A DNA stretch of 39,734 bases from a gamma proteobacterium symbiont of Ctena orbiculata (GTDB taxonomy: Bacteria > Pseudomonadota > Gammaproteobacteria > Chromatiales > Chromatiaceae), in assembly GCA_003094535.1 (NCBI GenBank), contig NATV01000090.1, forward strand, positions 1-39,734, in the 5' to 3' direction. Position numbers and translations under genes: made by a program. Within the stretch, counting starts at the first letter, position 1. Each line of letters opens with the position of its first letter. The notes beneath the pieces are model-generated. The model ran no database searches. It was not told the DNA's origin and saw nothing but the letters and a program-made list of their open reading frames with translations. Positions 8,139 to 16,588 of this stretch are shown here, in pieces.

Positions 8139-8175
8139 GTGTAACAGCAGAAAATAAAACAACTTAAAATCTAGT

Positions 8176-9009
8176 ATGTACCATCGGTCAGCCAAGATAA
8201 CACCGGCGGAGTATGAGTCGTTCAAGGCTTTTCTGCAGCAAGCATGCGGTATTCTGCTCGGTAACGGCAAGGAGTACCTGGTCTCCAGCAGGCTGAATAA
8301 AATCATGCAGGACGCCCAGGTCGAGTCTCTGGGCGCCTTGTTGAAAATGCTACAATCCGCAGCCCATACAAGCCTCAAGGTCAAGGTCATCGATGCCATG
8401 ACCACCAACGAAACCTTCTGGTTTCGGGATATCGGTCACTATATCCTGCTCAAGGAGACAATCCTCCCCGACCTGAATCTGCAGCGCGGCAGTTCGATTC
8501 GCATCTGGTCAGCCGCCTGCTCGAGTGGCCAGGAGCCCTACAACATCAGCATGATCGCGGAAGAGTACAAGCTGGTCAAAGCCGCGGCCAGACCGGTGCA
8601 GATTATCGCCACGGACATCTCCAGCAAGATGCTCGAGGAGGCGCGGGCGGGCATCTACTGCGGCCTCTCTGTCGAGCGAGGGCTCACCCAGGAACAGAGA
8701 AGAAAGTTCTTTGTGCCGAAGGAGCGCTGCCTGGAAGTGAAACAGGAGATCAAACGCCGGGTCAGCTTCAGTTCCTTGAATTTGGCCGGCAGTTATCATG
8801 GTTTGGGTAAGTTTGACGTGATTTTCTGCCGCAACGTGCTGATCTATTTCTCCAATGAACTGAAGAGAGATATCGTCGACCGCATGGCCAATGCACTCAA
8901 CCCGGGTGGTTACCTCTTCTTGGGCTCCACTGAGTCGATCAATCAGTTGACCAACCGATTCGAGATGAAGGTTGGCCATGGCGGGATCTCCTATCGCCTC
9001 AAATCGTGA
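8176..9009 (+). CDS. cheR: Chemotaxis protein methyltransferase CheR
   Basis: A 277-residue protein with a helical CheR N-terminal domain (about 10-80) and an SAM-dependent methyltransferase domain. Key motifs are MTTNETFWFRD, the SAM loop IWSAACSSGQEPYNISM (family form ACSTGEEPYS), IIATDIS, FDVIFCRNVLIYFS and GGYLFLGSTES. CheR methylates glutamates on chemoreceptors with SAM, opposing CheB. The ATG at 8176 gives the usual CheR length but has no strong Shine-Dalgarno. It lies 37 nt after cheV and is probably co-transcribed with it. A 160-nt gap with hairpins and a sigma-54 promoter separates it from flgB. Confidence 0.94.
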   Translation: MYHRSAKITPAEYESFKAFLQQACGILLGNGKEYLVSSRLNKIMQDAQVESLGALLKMLQSAAHTSLKVKVIDAMTTNETFWFRDIGHYILLKETILPDLNLQRGSSIRIWSAACSSGQEPYNISMIAEEYKLVKAAARPVQIIATDISSKMLEEARAGIYCGLSVERGLTQEQRRKFFVPKERCLEVKQEIKRRVSFSSLNLAGSYHGLGKFDVIFCRNVLIYFSNELKRDIVDRMANALNPGGYLFLGSTESINQLTNRFEMKVGHGGISYRLKS

Positions 9010-9010
9010 A

Positions 9011-9035
9011 CGGCAAAGCTTGCCGCAGTGCGGCA
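9011..9035 (+). other. Two mutually exclusive hairpins after cheR
   Basis: CGGCAA-AGC-TTGCCG (9011-9025) and TGCCGC-AGT-GCGGCA (9021-9035) share 9021-9025, so only one can form at a time. Neither is followed by a U-tract. They sit immediately after the cheR stop and could act as a weak or factor-assisted terminator or an RNA 3' end. Confidence 0.35.
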
Positions 9036-9155
9036 GCGGATTGCCGGAATTCCCTCTCCAAGCCCACGATTTGATCCTCGTATAAGGCAGCCTGGATTTC
9101 GCCAGCCACGCCAATTTCAAGCTGATCCCCGGTGAAACACCCTCAACGATGGTGT

Positions 9156-9171
9156 TGGCATACTCCCTGCA
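9156..9171 (+). promoter_or_regulatory. Sigma-54 promoter of the flgBCDE operon
   Basis: TGGCATACTCCCTGCA aligns with TGGCACG-N4-TTGCA with GG and GC in exact register, 36 nt before the flgB start chosen here. Transcription should begin near 9183. Confidence 0.8.
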
Positions 9172-9207
9172 TCGTTGCAATTGCAAGAGAAGCCTATGGA
9201 GCCATCG

Positions 9208-9597
9208 ATGAACCTCGACGACCTGTTTGGAATACATGAAAAGGCACTGGTGTTGAGATCACAGCGGGCCGAAGTGCTCGCCGCGAATCTCGCCAATGCC
9301 GATACCCCCGGCTACAAGGCCAGGGATTTCGATTTCAATGCAGTGCTGAAGAGTGAAATGGAGAGCTCCTCACGGATGATGACCACCGACAGACGGCATA
9401 TTCAAGCCGAATCGGGTCCGGTGCCGCCGTCGCAACTGCTCTATCGCATACCCAGCCAACCCTCCCTGGACGGCAACACGGTGGATACCGAGCGGGAGCA
9501 TGTGTCATTCAGCACCAATGCGGTCGAGTATCAGGCAAGTCTCAGCTTCATCAACAGCAAGATCAGTGGCATACGCAAAGCGTTGAAGGGTGAATAA
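9208..9597 (+). CDS. flgB: Flagellar proximal rod protein FlgB
   Basis: A 129-residue rod protein. The N-terminal GIHEKALVLRSQRAEVL and LAANLANADTPGYKARDFDF is the classic flagellar rod/axial signature. The C-terminal helix (VEYQASLSFINSKISGIRKAL) is also conserved. FlgB is exported through the type III apparatus and forms the base of the rod. ATG 9208 has GGAG 6 nt upstream and gives normal FlgB length. ATG 9196, four codons earlier, also lies downstream of the predicted sigma-54 start site and cannot be excluded. It is the first gene of the rod-hook operon. Confidence 0.9.
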   Translation: MNLDDLFGIHEKALVLRSQRAEVLAANLANADTPGYKARDFDFNAVLKSEMESSSRMMTTDRRHIQAESGPVPPSQLLYRIPSQPSLDGNTVDTEREHVSFSTNAVEYQASLSFINSKISGIRKALKGE

Positions 9598-9599
9598 AA

Positions 9600-10013
9600 A
9601 TGTCTCTATTCAAGATCTTTGATACCGCTGCATCGGGTATGAGCGCACAGAGTCTGCGCCTCAACCTGGTCTCCAGCAACATGGCGAATGCCGACGCGGT
9701 GAGCAGCAGCATCGAGCAGACCTATCGCGCCCGGCAACCGGTATTCCAGACGCTGTTGGACCAGACCAATCCGGATGCGGCGTCCACAGGGGTGCGCATG
9801 GCGGGTGTCGTGGAGAGCCAGGCGCCGCTGATCCAGGAGTTTGCACCGGAACACCCCCTCGCCAACGAGGAGGGTTATATATTCCGTCCCAATGTGAATA
9901 TGGTGGAGGAGATGGCCAACATGCTCTCCGCCTCGCGCTCTTACCAGGGCAATACCGAGGTGGCCAATGCCGCCAAACATTTACTGCTCGCAACCCTGCG
10001 TATGGGCCAGTAA
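9600..10013 (+). CDS. flgC: Flagellar proximal rod protein FlgC
   Basis: A 137-residue rod protein: N-terminal FDTAASGMSAQSLRLNLVSS and NMANADA, central FRPNVNMVEEMANML, and C-terminal SYQGNTEVANAAKHLLLATL, all FlgC hallmarks. It starts 2 nt after the flgB stop with GGTGA as the ribosome site, so translation is tightly coupled. FlgC assembles with FlgB, FlgF and FliE into the proximal rod within the periplasm. Confidence 0.95.
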   Translation: MSLFKIFDTAASGMSAQSLRLNLVSSNMANADAVSSSIEQTYRARQPVFQTLLDQTNPDAASTGVRMAGVVESQAPLIQEFAPEHPLANEEGYIFRPNVNMVEEMANMLSASRSYQGNTEVANAAKHLLLATLRMGQ

Positions 10014-10023
10014 GGAGATCGTC

Positions 10024-10701
10024 ATGACAGCCATTTCTAGCGGTTACGAACTTTACGAGGATATCGGTCTTACCAACAACAGCCTCAATACGGAGAAGGA
10101 GCGCGGCAAGCTCGGGTTGGAAGAGTTTATGAATCTACTGGTCACCGAGCTGACCCATCAGGATCCATTCAAACCCATGGAAAATTCGGAAATGGCGACC
10201 CAGGTATCCCAGTTCGCCACGGTTTCCGGAATCGATGATCTGAATACCTCATTCAACGAATTGCGCAGTGCATTGACCTCCGACCAGGCCCTGCAGGCGG
10301 CAAACCTGGTGGGTCGCGATGTGCTGGTTGAGAGCAATCTCGGCGCCCTGGCAACGGATGAGCCGCTGCAAGGCAGTGTCGTGCTGCCATCATCGGCAAG
10401 CAATCTGCGGGTAATGATTACCGGCCAGAGCGGCGAACTGGTGCGTGAGTTGGAACTCGGTACCCATGAGGCCGGAGAGGTCGCCTTCAGTTGGGACGGC
10501 TACGACGATGCCGGTCACTACGTCGGTGACGGACTCTATCAGGTGAGCGCGATTGCGAATGTGGATGATGCCGAGATGGCCCCCACGGTTCTGGTCTCCG
10601 CAGCGGTGGAGAGCGTCAATCTGGGCGGATCGGGAGGGATTATTCTCAACCTCAGCGGCCTCGGACAGATCACCATGAACCAGGTGGCACAGATTCAATA
10701 G
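10024..10701 (+). CDS. flgD: Flagellar hook assembly protein FlgD
   Basis: A 225-residue hook-cap protein. The N-terminal FMNLLVTELTHQDPFKPMEN block and ATQVSQFATVSGIDDLN are diagnostic. The centre carries a FlgD Ig-like/tudor-type region (SGELVRELELG, FSWDGYDDAGHYVGDGLYQV). FlgD caps the growing hook and is needed to polymerise FlgE, then is shed. ATG 10024 has a strong AAGGAG site 6 nt upstream, which settles it against an earlier in-frame start inside flgC. Confidence 0.95.
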   Translation: MTAISSGYELYEDIGLTNNSLNTEKERGKLGLEEFMNLLVTELTHQDPFKPMENSEMATQVSQFATVSGIDDLNTSFNELRSALTSDQALQAANLVGRDVLVESNLGALATDEPLQGSVVLPSSASNLRVMITGQSGELVRELELGTHEAGEVAFSWDGYDDAGHYVGDGLYQVSAIANVDDAEMAPTVLVSAAVESVNLGGSGGIILNLSGLGQITMNQVAQIQ

Positions 10702-10761
10702 AACATTGGCTTCAATGCCCAGGGCATTGACAGCGTATAGCGAAGAGACAGGAGAAAAGAG

Positions 10762-12036
10762 ATGGCATTTCGTATTGCTCTGAGTGGGTTGGATGCAGCA
10801 TCCACCGATCTTGAAGTGACCGGGCACAATGTTGCCAATGCAAGCACCGTCGGCTTCAAGGAGTCGCGGGCCGAGTTTGCCGACATCTACGCCAATTCGA
10901 TCAGCGATGTCAGCAGTTCAGTGCCGGGAAGGGGCGTCCGGGTAACCCGGGTTGCGCAGCAGTTTTCCCAGGGCAGTACTGAATTCACCTCCAACAACCT
11001 CGATCTGGCGATCAACGGCGAGGGCTTCTTCGTCATGGAGGACTCCGCGGGTGATGTGACCTATACCCGTGCCGGCGCCTTCAGCGTGGACCGGGACGGC
11101 TACGTGGTCGATCACACCGGCTCCAGGGTGCAGGTTTTCCCCCGTATCGGTACAACCGGAACCCTGTTCAACACCGGCGACACCACCGATCTGAATCTAC
11201 CGGTGGTCTCCGGGACGCCACAGCCCACCACCTCGGTCGAGGCAACCCTCAATCTGAGCGCGGCGGAGACACCGCCCCTGGTCACCCTCGACCCGACGTT
11301 ACCCACCTTCACCTTTCCGCCGGATCCCCTGAGTTACAATCACTCCACCGCGACCACCATCTATGACTCGCTGGGAACGGCCCATACCGCGACCATGTTC
11401 TACAGCAAGGTGGCGGATAACCAGTGGAACGTCTTTACCTTCGTCGATGGAACCAACGTTACCGTGGGTGGTAACGCATTTGCCGATGTCCAGTTCACCA
11501 CCGCGGGCGCCCTCGACACCGGTGTCGGTGACGTGGATGCCTTGGGCAATGTCGCCATCGATACCTTCAATCCGGGCGGCGGCGCGGCGGACATCACCAA
11601 CCTGACATTCAACTACGGCGCCACCACGCAGTTCGGCTCCGGCTTTTCCGTCAATGAACTGAGTCAGGACGGCTTTACCTCGGGACGCCTGAGCGGCGTG
11701 GATGTGGATGGTACCGGGGTGGTCTTCGCCCGCTTCACCAACGGCCAGTCGGAGCCGCTGGGCAAGGTTGCAATGGCCCGCTTCAGCAACAACCAGGGCC
11801 TGCGCCAGATTGGTGATACCAGCTGGGCGGAGTCCTTCGCCTCGGGTGATGTACAGCTGGGAGAGGCCGGCACCAGCAGTTTCGGCCTGATCCAGTCCGG
11901 CGCCCTCGAGAACTCCAATGTCGACCTCGCCGAGCAGCTGGTCAATCTGATCACCGCACAGCGTAACTTCCAGGCAAACGCACAGGTCATCACCACCGCG
12001 GATGCCATCACCCAGACAGTCATCAATATCCGTTAA
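10762..12036 (+). CDS. flgE: Flagellar hook protein FlgE
   Basis: The 424-residue hook subunit has the rod/hook N-terminal motif (ALSGLDAASTDLEVTGHNVA, NASTVGFKESRAEF), the FlgE-specific LDLAINGEGFFVM and YTRAGAF repeats, a central beta-rich D1/D2 region (TIYDSLGTAHTATMFYSKV), and the C-terminal LVNLITAQRNFQANAQVI helix ending TVINIR. It polymerises outside the cell into the universal joint linking rod and filament. AGGAG lies about 9 nt before the ATG. A strong intrinsic terminator follows directly. Confidence 0.96.
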   Translation: MAFRIALSGLDAASTDLEVTGHNVANASTVGFKESRAEFADIYANSISDVSSSVPGRGVRVTRVAQQFSQGSTEFTSNNLDLAINGEGFFVMEDSAGDVTYTRAGAFSVDRDGYVVDHTGSRVQVFPRIGTTGTLFNTGDTTDLNLPVVSGTPQPTTSVEATLNLSAAETPPLVTLDPTLPTFTFPPDPLSYNHSTATTIYDSLGTAHTATMFYSKVADNQWNVFTFVDGTNVTVGGNAFADVQFTTAGALDTGVGDVDALGNVAIDTFNPGGGAADITNLTFNYGATTQFGSGFSVNELSQDGFTSGRLSGVDVDGTGVVFARFTNGQSEPLGKVAMARFSNNQGLRQIGDTSWAESFASGDVQLGEAGTSSFGLIQSGALENSNVDLAEQLVNLITAQRNFQANAQVITTADAITQTVINIR

Positions 12037-12048
12037 GTAGCCTGGGTA

Positions 12049-12097
12049 ACCGCCCTTTCGTCCTCAGTGTACGGGGGATGGGAGGGCGGTTTTTTTT
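12049..12097 (+). terminator. Rho-independent terminator after flgE
   Basis: Stem ACCGCCCT (12049-12056) pairs perfectly with AGGGCGGT (12083-12090), followed by eight T residues (12090-12097). It ends the flgB-flgE unit. Its last T is also the first base of the flgF sigma-54 promoter. Confidence 0.88.
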
Positions 12098-12112
12098 GGT
12101 TTGTTTTTTGCA
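12097..12112 (+). promoter_or_regulatory. Sigma-54 promoter of flgF
   Basis: TGGTTTGTTTTTTGCA keeps GG at -24 and TTGCA at -12 in exact register; the CAC between them is replaced by TTT. It begins at the end of the upstream terminator U-tract and lies 53 nt before the flgF start. Confidence 0.65.
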
Positions 12113-12165
12113 ATGTTTTTAGTTAAAGCACTACCGCCAACCGATTCGAACAACAGGAGCTACCC

Positions 12166-12906
12166 ATGGACCGCATGCTTTACATCGCCATGAGCGGGGC
12201 AAAAGAGACCTTGATCGCCCAGGCCAGCAACTCCAACAACCTGGCCAACGTCAACACCCCGGGGTTCATGGAAGATCTCAACCAATTCCGCAGTATGCCG
12301 GTGTTTGGCCAGGGCTATCCCACCCGTGTCTATGCGTTGGATGAGCGCCCCAATATCAACTTCGACAAGGGCAGCATTCATTCCACGGGCAATCCTCTCG
12401 ATCTGGCGATCAAGGGAGAAGGCTATTTTGCGGTCCAGGCGGCAGACGGCTCCGAGGCCTATAGCCGTCGCGGCGACCTCAGGGTCGATGCCAATGGCCT
12501 GGTGACGAACGGCCAGGGTTTGCCGCTGATCGGCAATGGCGGACCGATCGCCTTGCCGCCCTATGAGCGTCTCGAGATCGCCCCGGACGGCACCATCACC
12601 GTTCTCCCAGAAGGCGCCACTCCCGAGGCGCTGGCGATCATCGACCGCATCAAGATGGTCAATCCCGCTGCGGAGCGGTTAATCAAGGGGGAGGATGGCC
12701 TGCTGCGTCTAGAAGATGGCGAGGAGGCGGATGCGGACGCCGCCACGGAGCTGGTCTCCGGGGCCATCGAGAGCAGCAACGTCAATGTGGCGGATGCCAT
12801 GGTCACCATGATCGAGCTCGCGCGCAAATTCGAAATGCAGGTCAAGATGATGAAGACCGCCGAGGAACTGGACAACGCCTCGGCCCGCCTCATGACCATG
12901 AGCTGA
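12166..12906 (+). CDS. flgF: Flagellar proximal rod protein FlgF
   Basis: A 246-residue axial protein beginning MDRMLYIAMSGAKETLIAQ, with NNLANVNTPGFMEDL, the LDLAIKGEGYFAVQ and YSRRGDLRVDANG blocks, and C-terminal ESSNVNVADAMVTMIELAR. The MDR start and the unusual LARKFEMQVKMM end distinguish FlgF from FlgG. It forms part of the rod between FlgC and FlgG. CAGGAG is 7 nt upstream of the ATG. A sigma-54 promoter on each side suggests that it can be transcribed apart from flgE. Confidence 0.94.
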   Translation: MDRMLYIAMSGAKETLIAQASNSNNLANVNTPGFMEDLNQFRSMPVFGQGYPTRVYALDERPNINFDKGSIHSTGNPLDLAIKGEGYFAVQAADGSEAYSRRGDLRVDANGLVTNGQGLPLIGNGGPIALPPYERLEIAPDGTITVLPEGATPEALAIIDRIKMVNPAAERLIKGEDGLLRLEDGEEADADAATELVSGAIESSNVNVADAMVTMIELARKFEMQVKMMKTAEELDNASARLMTMS

Positions 12907-12909
12907 TGT

Positions 12910-12925
12910 TGGCAAGTAATTTGCT
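12910..12925 (+). promoter_or_regulatory. Sigma-54 promoter of flgG
   Basis: TGGCAAGTAATTTGCT is a near-perfect -24/-12 element (TGGCACG-N4-TTGCW) in exact register. It starts 4 nt after the flgF stop and 70 nt before the flgG leader ends. Confidence 0.75.
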
Positions 12926-12994
12926 CATTCATAGATAGAGAGGTTGCACGGCAACCCATGACTCACCAGATTTATTAAGTTCGAGGAAGAGACT

Positions 12995-13780
12995 ATGTAC
13001 CCGGCACTCTGGATCGCAAAAACCGGATTGGATGCACAACAGACCAACATGGCAGTGATCTCCAACAACCTCTCCAATGTCAACACCACAGGTTACAAAC
13101 GGGATCGCGCCGTATTCAACGACCTGATCTATCAGAATATACGCCAGGTCGGCGCCCAGTCCTCGGAAAACACCGAGCTGCCATCCGGGTTGATGGTGGG
13201 CACCGGGGTGCGGGTCGTAGCGACCCAAAAGGAGCACAGCCAGGGCAATATCGTGCAGACCGGCAACTCCCTGGATGTGGCGATCCAGGGTAAGGGTTAT
13301 TTTCAGGTCCTGCACCCGGACGGTAACATCGTCTACTCCCGGGACGGCACCTTCAGTCTCACCGCCGACGGCAATATCGTAACCCCCAACGGGTATGAAC
13401 TGCAGCCGGCGATGACCGTGCCGACCAACGCCACCAGCCTGACCATCGGCTCCGACGGCGTGGTCTCCGTGCTGGTATCGGGCAACAACACCCCGACTCA
13501 GATCGGCCAGATCGAGCTGGCCTATTTCGTCAATCCCCAGGGGCTGGAGCCGATCGGCGACAATCTCTATCGCGAGACCAATGCCAGCGGCGGTGTCAAT
13601 ACCGCCATCCCCGGCACCGACAGCACGGGTACCCTGATCCAGGCTGCACTCGAGAGCTCCAACGTCAACGTGGTCGAGGAGCTGGTCAACATGATCGAGA
13701 CCCAGCGTGCCTACGAAATGAATTCCAAGGCGATCTCCACCACGGATGAGATGCTCTCCTACGTTAACCAGCAACTCTGA
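12995..13780 (+). CDS. flgG: Flagellar distal rod protein FlgG
   Basis: A 261-residue distal rod protein: [40 protein letters not shown], then the FlgG-typical Q-rich segment, [25 protein letters not shown], and [32 protein letters not shown] at the end. Length and motif order match FlgG. It polymerises through the P and L rings encoded by the next genes. GAGGAAGAG precedes the ATG. It is the first gene of the flgGHIJKL unit. Confidence 0.96.
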   Translation: MYPALWIAKTGLDAQQTNMAVISNNLSNVNTTGYKRDRAVFNDLIYQNIRQVGAQSSENTELPSGLMVGTGVRVVATQKEHSQGNIVQTGNSLDVAIQGKGYFQVLHPDGNIVYSRDGTFSLTADGNIVTPNGYELQPAMTVPTNATSLTIGSDGVVSVLVSGNNTPTQIGQIELAYFVNPQGLEPIGDNLYRETNASGGVNTAIPGTDSTGTLIQAALESSNVNVVEELVNMIETQRAYEMNSKAISTTDEMLSYVNQQL

Positions 13781-13794
13781 CGGGAGCGAGGCTG

Positions 13795-14508
13795 ATGGAT
13801 AGACTGCGCACAATCACACTGCTAACGATCATCATGCTGCCGCTGTTGGGTGGGTGCTATAACACAACCCCGACCCGGGATGCCGCCTATGCCCCGATTC
13901 GGCCGGTGATGCCGCCGCCGGCGCCGAAGGGCAATGGTTCCATCTATCAATCCGGTTATGAACAGGCCTGGTTCGAGGACATCCGTGCACGTCGGGTCGG
14001 CGATCTGTTGACCGTGAACCTGGTTGAGAGCACCCAGGCGAACAAATCGGCCACTACCACAACCGCAAAGAGCACCAGCGCCAGTGTCACCAATCCCACC
14101 CTGTTCGGCCAGTCGATGCAGTTCGATGTTCCCAATTTTGTGCCCATACCCACGAGAGAGGATGTGGGTCTCGGTTTCAGTCTCGATTCGAGCCACGATT
14201 TCAGCGGCGACGGCAGCGCCACCCAGAGCAATGCCCTGAGCGGTAGCATCACGGTTTCGGTGATCGAGGTACTGCCCAACAACAATCTCTACGTGCGCGG
14301 TGAAAAGCGCATCGGTATCAACCAGGGTACCGAGTATGTCCGTCTCTCCGGCATCGTGCGCCCCCGGGATATCACCCCGGATAACACCGTGGATTCCACC
14401 CGTATCGCCGATCCAACCATTACCTATGTCGGCGAAGGCGCACTGGCGGATGCCAACTCCATGGGTTGGCTCGCCCGCTTCTTCAACAGCGTGCTCTCCC
14501 CCTTCTGA
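13795..14508 (+). CDS. flgH: Flagellar L-ring lipoprotein FlgH
   Basis: A 237-residue outer-membrane lipoprotein. The lipobox LLGGC, near residue 20, ends a short signal sequence. The mature part shows FlgH blocks: [70 protein letters not shown] and the C-terminal [14 protein letters not shown]. FlgH forms the L ring that lets the rod exit the outer membrane. It starts 14 nt after flgG with GGGAGCGAGG as the ribosome site. Confidence 0.95.
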   Translation: MDRLRTITLLTIIMLPLLGGCYNTTPTRDAAYAPIRPVMPPPAPKGNGSIYQSGYEQAWFEDIRARRVGDLLTVNLVESTQANKSATTTTAKSTSASVTNPTLFGQSMQFDVPNFVPIPTREDVGLGFSLDSSHDFSGDGSATQSNALSGSITVSVIEVLPNNNLYVRGEKRIGINQGTEYVRLSGIVRPRDITPDNTVDSTRIADPTITYVGEGALADANSMGWLARFFNSVLSPF

Positions 14509-14519
14509 GGTCTCATGCA

Positions 14520-15638
14520 ATGAACGTCAACGTACACAGACTCTTGCTAACTTTCGTTATCCTCATGCTCTCCAGTCAGTCCCTGCTGGCCGAACGGATC
14601 AAGGACCTGGCCGCGATCCAGGGTGTGCGTAGCAATCAGCTGATCGGCTACGGCCTGGTGGTGGGACTCGACGGCACCGGCGACAAGGATACCGATTCGC
14701 CCTATACCATCAACAGCCTGAAGAACATGCTCTCCCAACTGGGTGTGCAGATACCCGAGGGGACCAATATCAAGCCGAAAAACGTTGCCGCGGTCATTGT
14801 CCATGGCGATCTTCCGCCCTTCAGCAAGCTGGGCCAGAAGATCGACGTCACCGTCTCATCCCTGGGTAACGCCAAAAGCCTGCGCGGCGGCACCCTGCTG
14901 ATGACCCCGCTCAAGGGAGCCGACGGCAACAACTACGCCCTGGCTCAGGGCAACCTGGTGGTGGGCGGACTCAGCGCGGAGGGTTCCGACGGCTCGAAGC
15001 TGACGGTGAACATCCCCAGTGCGGGCCGGATCCCCAACGGCGCAACGGTGGAGCGTGAAGTGCCCAACAACTTTAACCAGGCCCCGCTGCTGACCCTCAA
15101 TCTTCACGACGGCGACTTCACCACCGCCATGCGTGTCGCCGACTCGATCAATCTCGCGATCGGGCCCGGTACGGCCAAGGCCGTGGATGCCACCTCGATT
15201 CGGGTCAACGCCCCCATCGATACGGGACAGAAGGTCACCTTCATCTCCATGCTGGAGGAGCTTGAAGTCAAGCCCGGCACCACCTCGGCGAAGGTGATCA
15301 TCAACTCCCGTACCGGTACGGTGGTGATCAACAGCCAGGTCCGGGTCTATCCGGCGGCGGTCTCCCACGGCAATCTGGTGGTCAGCATCAGCGAGGAGAC
15401 CGCGGTTTCCCAACCCGGCCCCTTTGCCCGGTCCGGCGAGACAGCGGTGGTACCCCAGAGCCAGGTGACGATCACCGAAGAGGGCAAGGATCATATGTTT
15501 CTCTTCAATCCCGGGGCATCCCTGGATGATGTGGTGCGTGCGGTCAACCAGGTGGGTGCCGCGCCCAGCGACCTGGTGGCGATCCTCGAGGCCTTGAAAG
15601 AGGCAGGTGCCCTGAGAGCCGAACTGCTGGTGATCTGA
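14520..15638 (+). CDS. flgI: Flagellar P-ring protein FlgI
   Basis: A 372-residue periplasmic protein with signal peptide ([17 protein letters not shown]), then [33 protein letters not shown], a signature opening of mature FlgI. Internal [26 protein letters not shown] and the C-terminal [20 protein letters not shown] are equally typical. FlgI polymerises into the P ring around the rod, assisted by FlgA (6214-6924). ATG 14520 was chosen because upstream in-frame codons lie inside flgH and would bury the signal peptide. The stop overlaps the flgJ start. Confidence 0.96.
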   Translation: MNVNVHRLLLTFVILMLSSQSLLAERIKDLAAIQGVRSNQLIGYGLVVGLDGTGDKDTDSPYTINSLKNMLSQLGVQIPEGTNIKPKNVAAVIVHGDLPPFSKLGQKIDVTVSSLGNAKSLRGGTLLMTPLKGADGNNYALAQGNLVVGGLSAEGSDGSKLTVNIPSAGRIPNGATVEREVPNNFNQAPLLTLNLHDGDFTTAMRVADSINLAIGPGTAKAVDATSIRVNAPIDTGQKVTFISMLEELEVKPGTTSAKVIINSRTGTVVINSQVRVYPAAVSHGNLVVSISEETAVSQPGPFARSGETAVVPQSQVTITEEGKDHMFLFNPGASLDDVVRAVNQVGAAPSDLVAILEALKEAGALRAELLVI

Positions 15639-16588
15639 TGAACGCAGCGACCCCCGCCCTCTACCACGATTTTTCCGGCCTCGCGAACCTGAAGCGGCAG
15701 GCGAGGGAGGATCAGGGCGCAACCGTGGATCAGGTAGCGCGTCAGTTTGAGTCCCTGTTCGTGCAGATGATGGTGAAACAGATGCGCCAGGCCAGCTTCG
15801 GCGGCGGTCTCTTCGAAAGCAGTCAGAGCCGGTTTGCCCGCGATATGTACGATCAGCAGTTGGCCGTCCATCTCTCGGAAAAGCGCGGTCTCGGCATGCT
15901 GCAGATGCTGCGCAGTCAGCTGGCCGTGGAGGAGTCGGAGCAGCCGCCACAGAACACCAGTCTCGAGAGCTACTGGCTGCGTCCCTCACTGCTGGCAAGA
16001 TCCCAAGCAACGACTGCCGCGGAGAGCGCCGATGAGGCCGTTGCCAGCCGGCCGTCGCTCAAGATCGACTCACCGGAATCCTTTGTCGAGGCCCTTTGGC
16101 CGGCTGCCGACGAGGCGGCGAAGGCCCTGGGACTTCCCACCGAGGCACTGCTTGCCCAGGCGGCCCTTGAGACCGGCTGGGGAGGTCATGTCATGCAGGC
16201 GGCGGATGGCGGCAGCAGCCACAATCTGTTCGGCATCAAGGCCGATCAACGCTGGGGCGGCGACCGGGTGAAACAGGAGACCCTGGAGTACCAGCAGGAT
16301 GTGGCGGTTCGCCGGCGAGACTATTTTCGCACCTATGCTTCCTACGAAGAGAGCTTCAGGGACTATGTGGCCTTTCTCAAGGAGAATCCGCGTTATATGA
16401 ACGCCCTGCAAAATACCCGGGATGCCGAGGAGTATTTCAAGGCGTTGCAGGATGCTGGGTACGCCACCGATCCCAACTACGCGCAGAAAATCGTACGCGT
16501 AATGCAGGGACCAGAGATGCAGACCGCGCTGGGCCGATTTAAGGCTTCGCCCCAGCAGTCGATACAGAGTGAAACAGAGGCGATTTAA
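15638..16588 (+). CDS. flgJ: Rod-cap peptidoglycan hydrolase FlgJ
   Basis: A 316-residue two-domain protein. The N-terminal rod-capping domain (about 25-100) includes VARQFESLFVQMMVKQMRQA and SEKRGLGMLQMLRSQL. A variable linker (about 100-145) leads to a C-terminal glucosaminidase-type domain (about 145-305) with the catalytic glutamate in AQAALETGWG and the conserved NLFGIKAD and YFRTYASYEESFRDY blocks. FlgJ scaffolds rod assembly and opens the peptidoglycan for it. The start overlaps the flgI stop by one base (TGATG), implying translational coupling. The dual-domain form is usual for beta/gammaproteobacteria. Confidence 0.95.
   Translation: MNAATPALYHDFSGLANLKRQAREDQGATVDQVARQFESLFVQMMVKQMRQASFGGGLFESSQSRFARDMYDQQLAVHLSEKRGLGMLQMLRSQLAVEESEQPPQNTSLESYWLRPSLLARSQATTAAESADEAVASRPSLKIDSPESFVEALWPAADEAAKALGLPTEALLAQAALETGWGGHVMQAADGGSSHNLFGIKADQRWGGDRVKQETLEYQQDVAVRRRDYFRTYASYEESFRDYVAFLKENPRYMNALQNTRDAEEYFKALQDAGYATDPNYAQKIVRVMQGPEMQTALGRFKASPQQSIQSETEAI

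Noticed and set aside
8509-9237. A 242-codon minus-strand frame spanning cheR, its spacer and flgB
   Set aside because: Crosses a cheR reading frame, a sigma-54 promoter and flgB; no recognisable motif.
10702-10761. TTGGC-containing sequence before flgE as a sigma-54 site
   Set aside because: No GC at the required -12 position; flgE is most simply read from the flgB promoter.
12124-12146. TAAAG ... CCGAT resembling a sigma-28 promoter before flgF
   Set aside because: The spacing is 3 nt too short for FliA, whereas the sigma-54 element at 12097-12112 is in exact register.
14856-16010. A 384-codon open frame antisense to flgI/flgJ
   Set aside because: Same cause; its composition (Arg/Gly/His/Asp-rich, no core) is not protein-like and both sense genes are certain.
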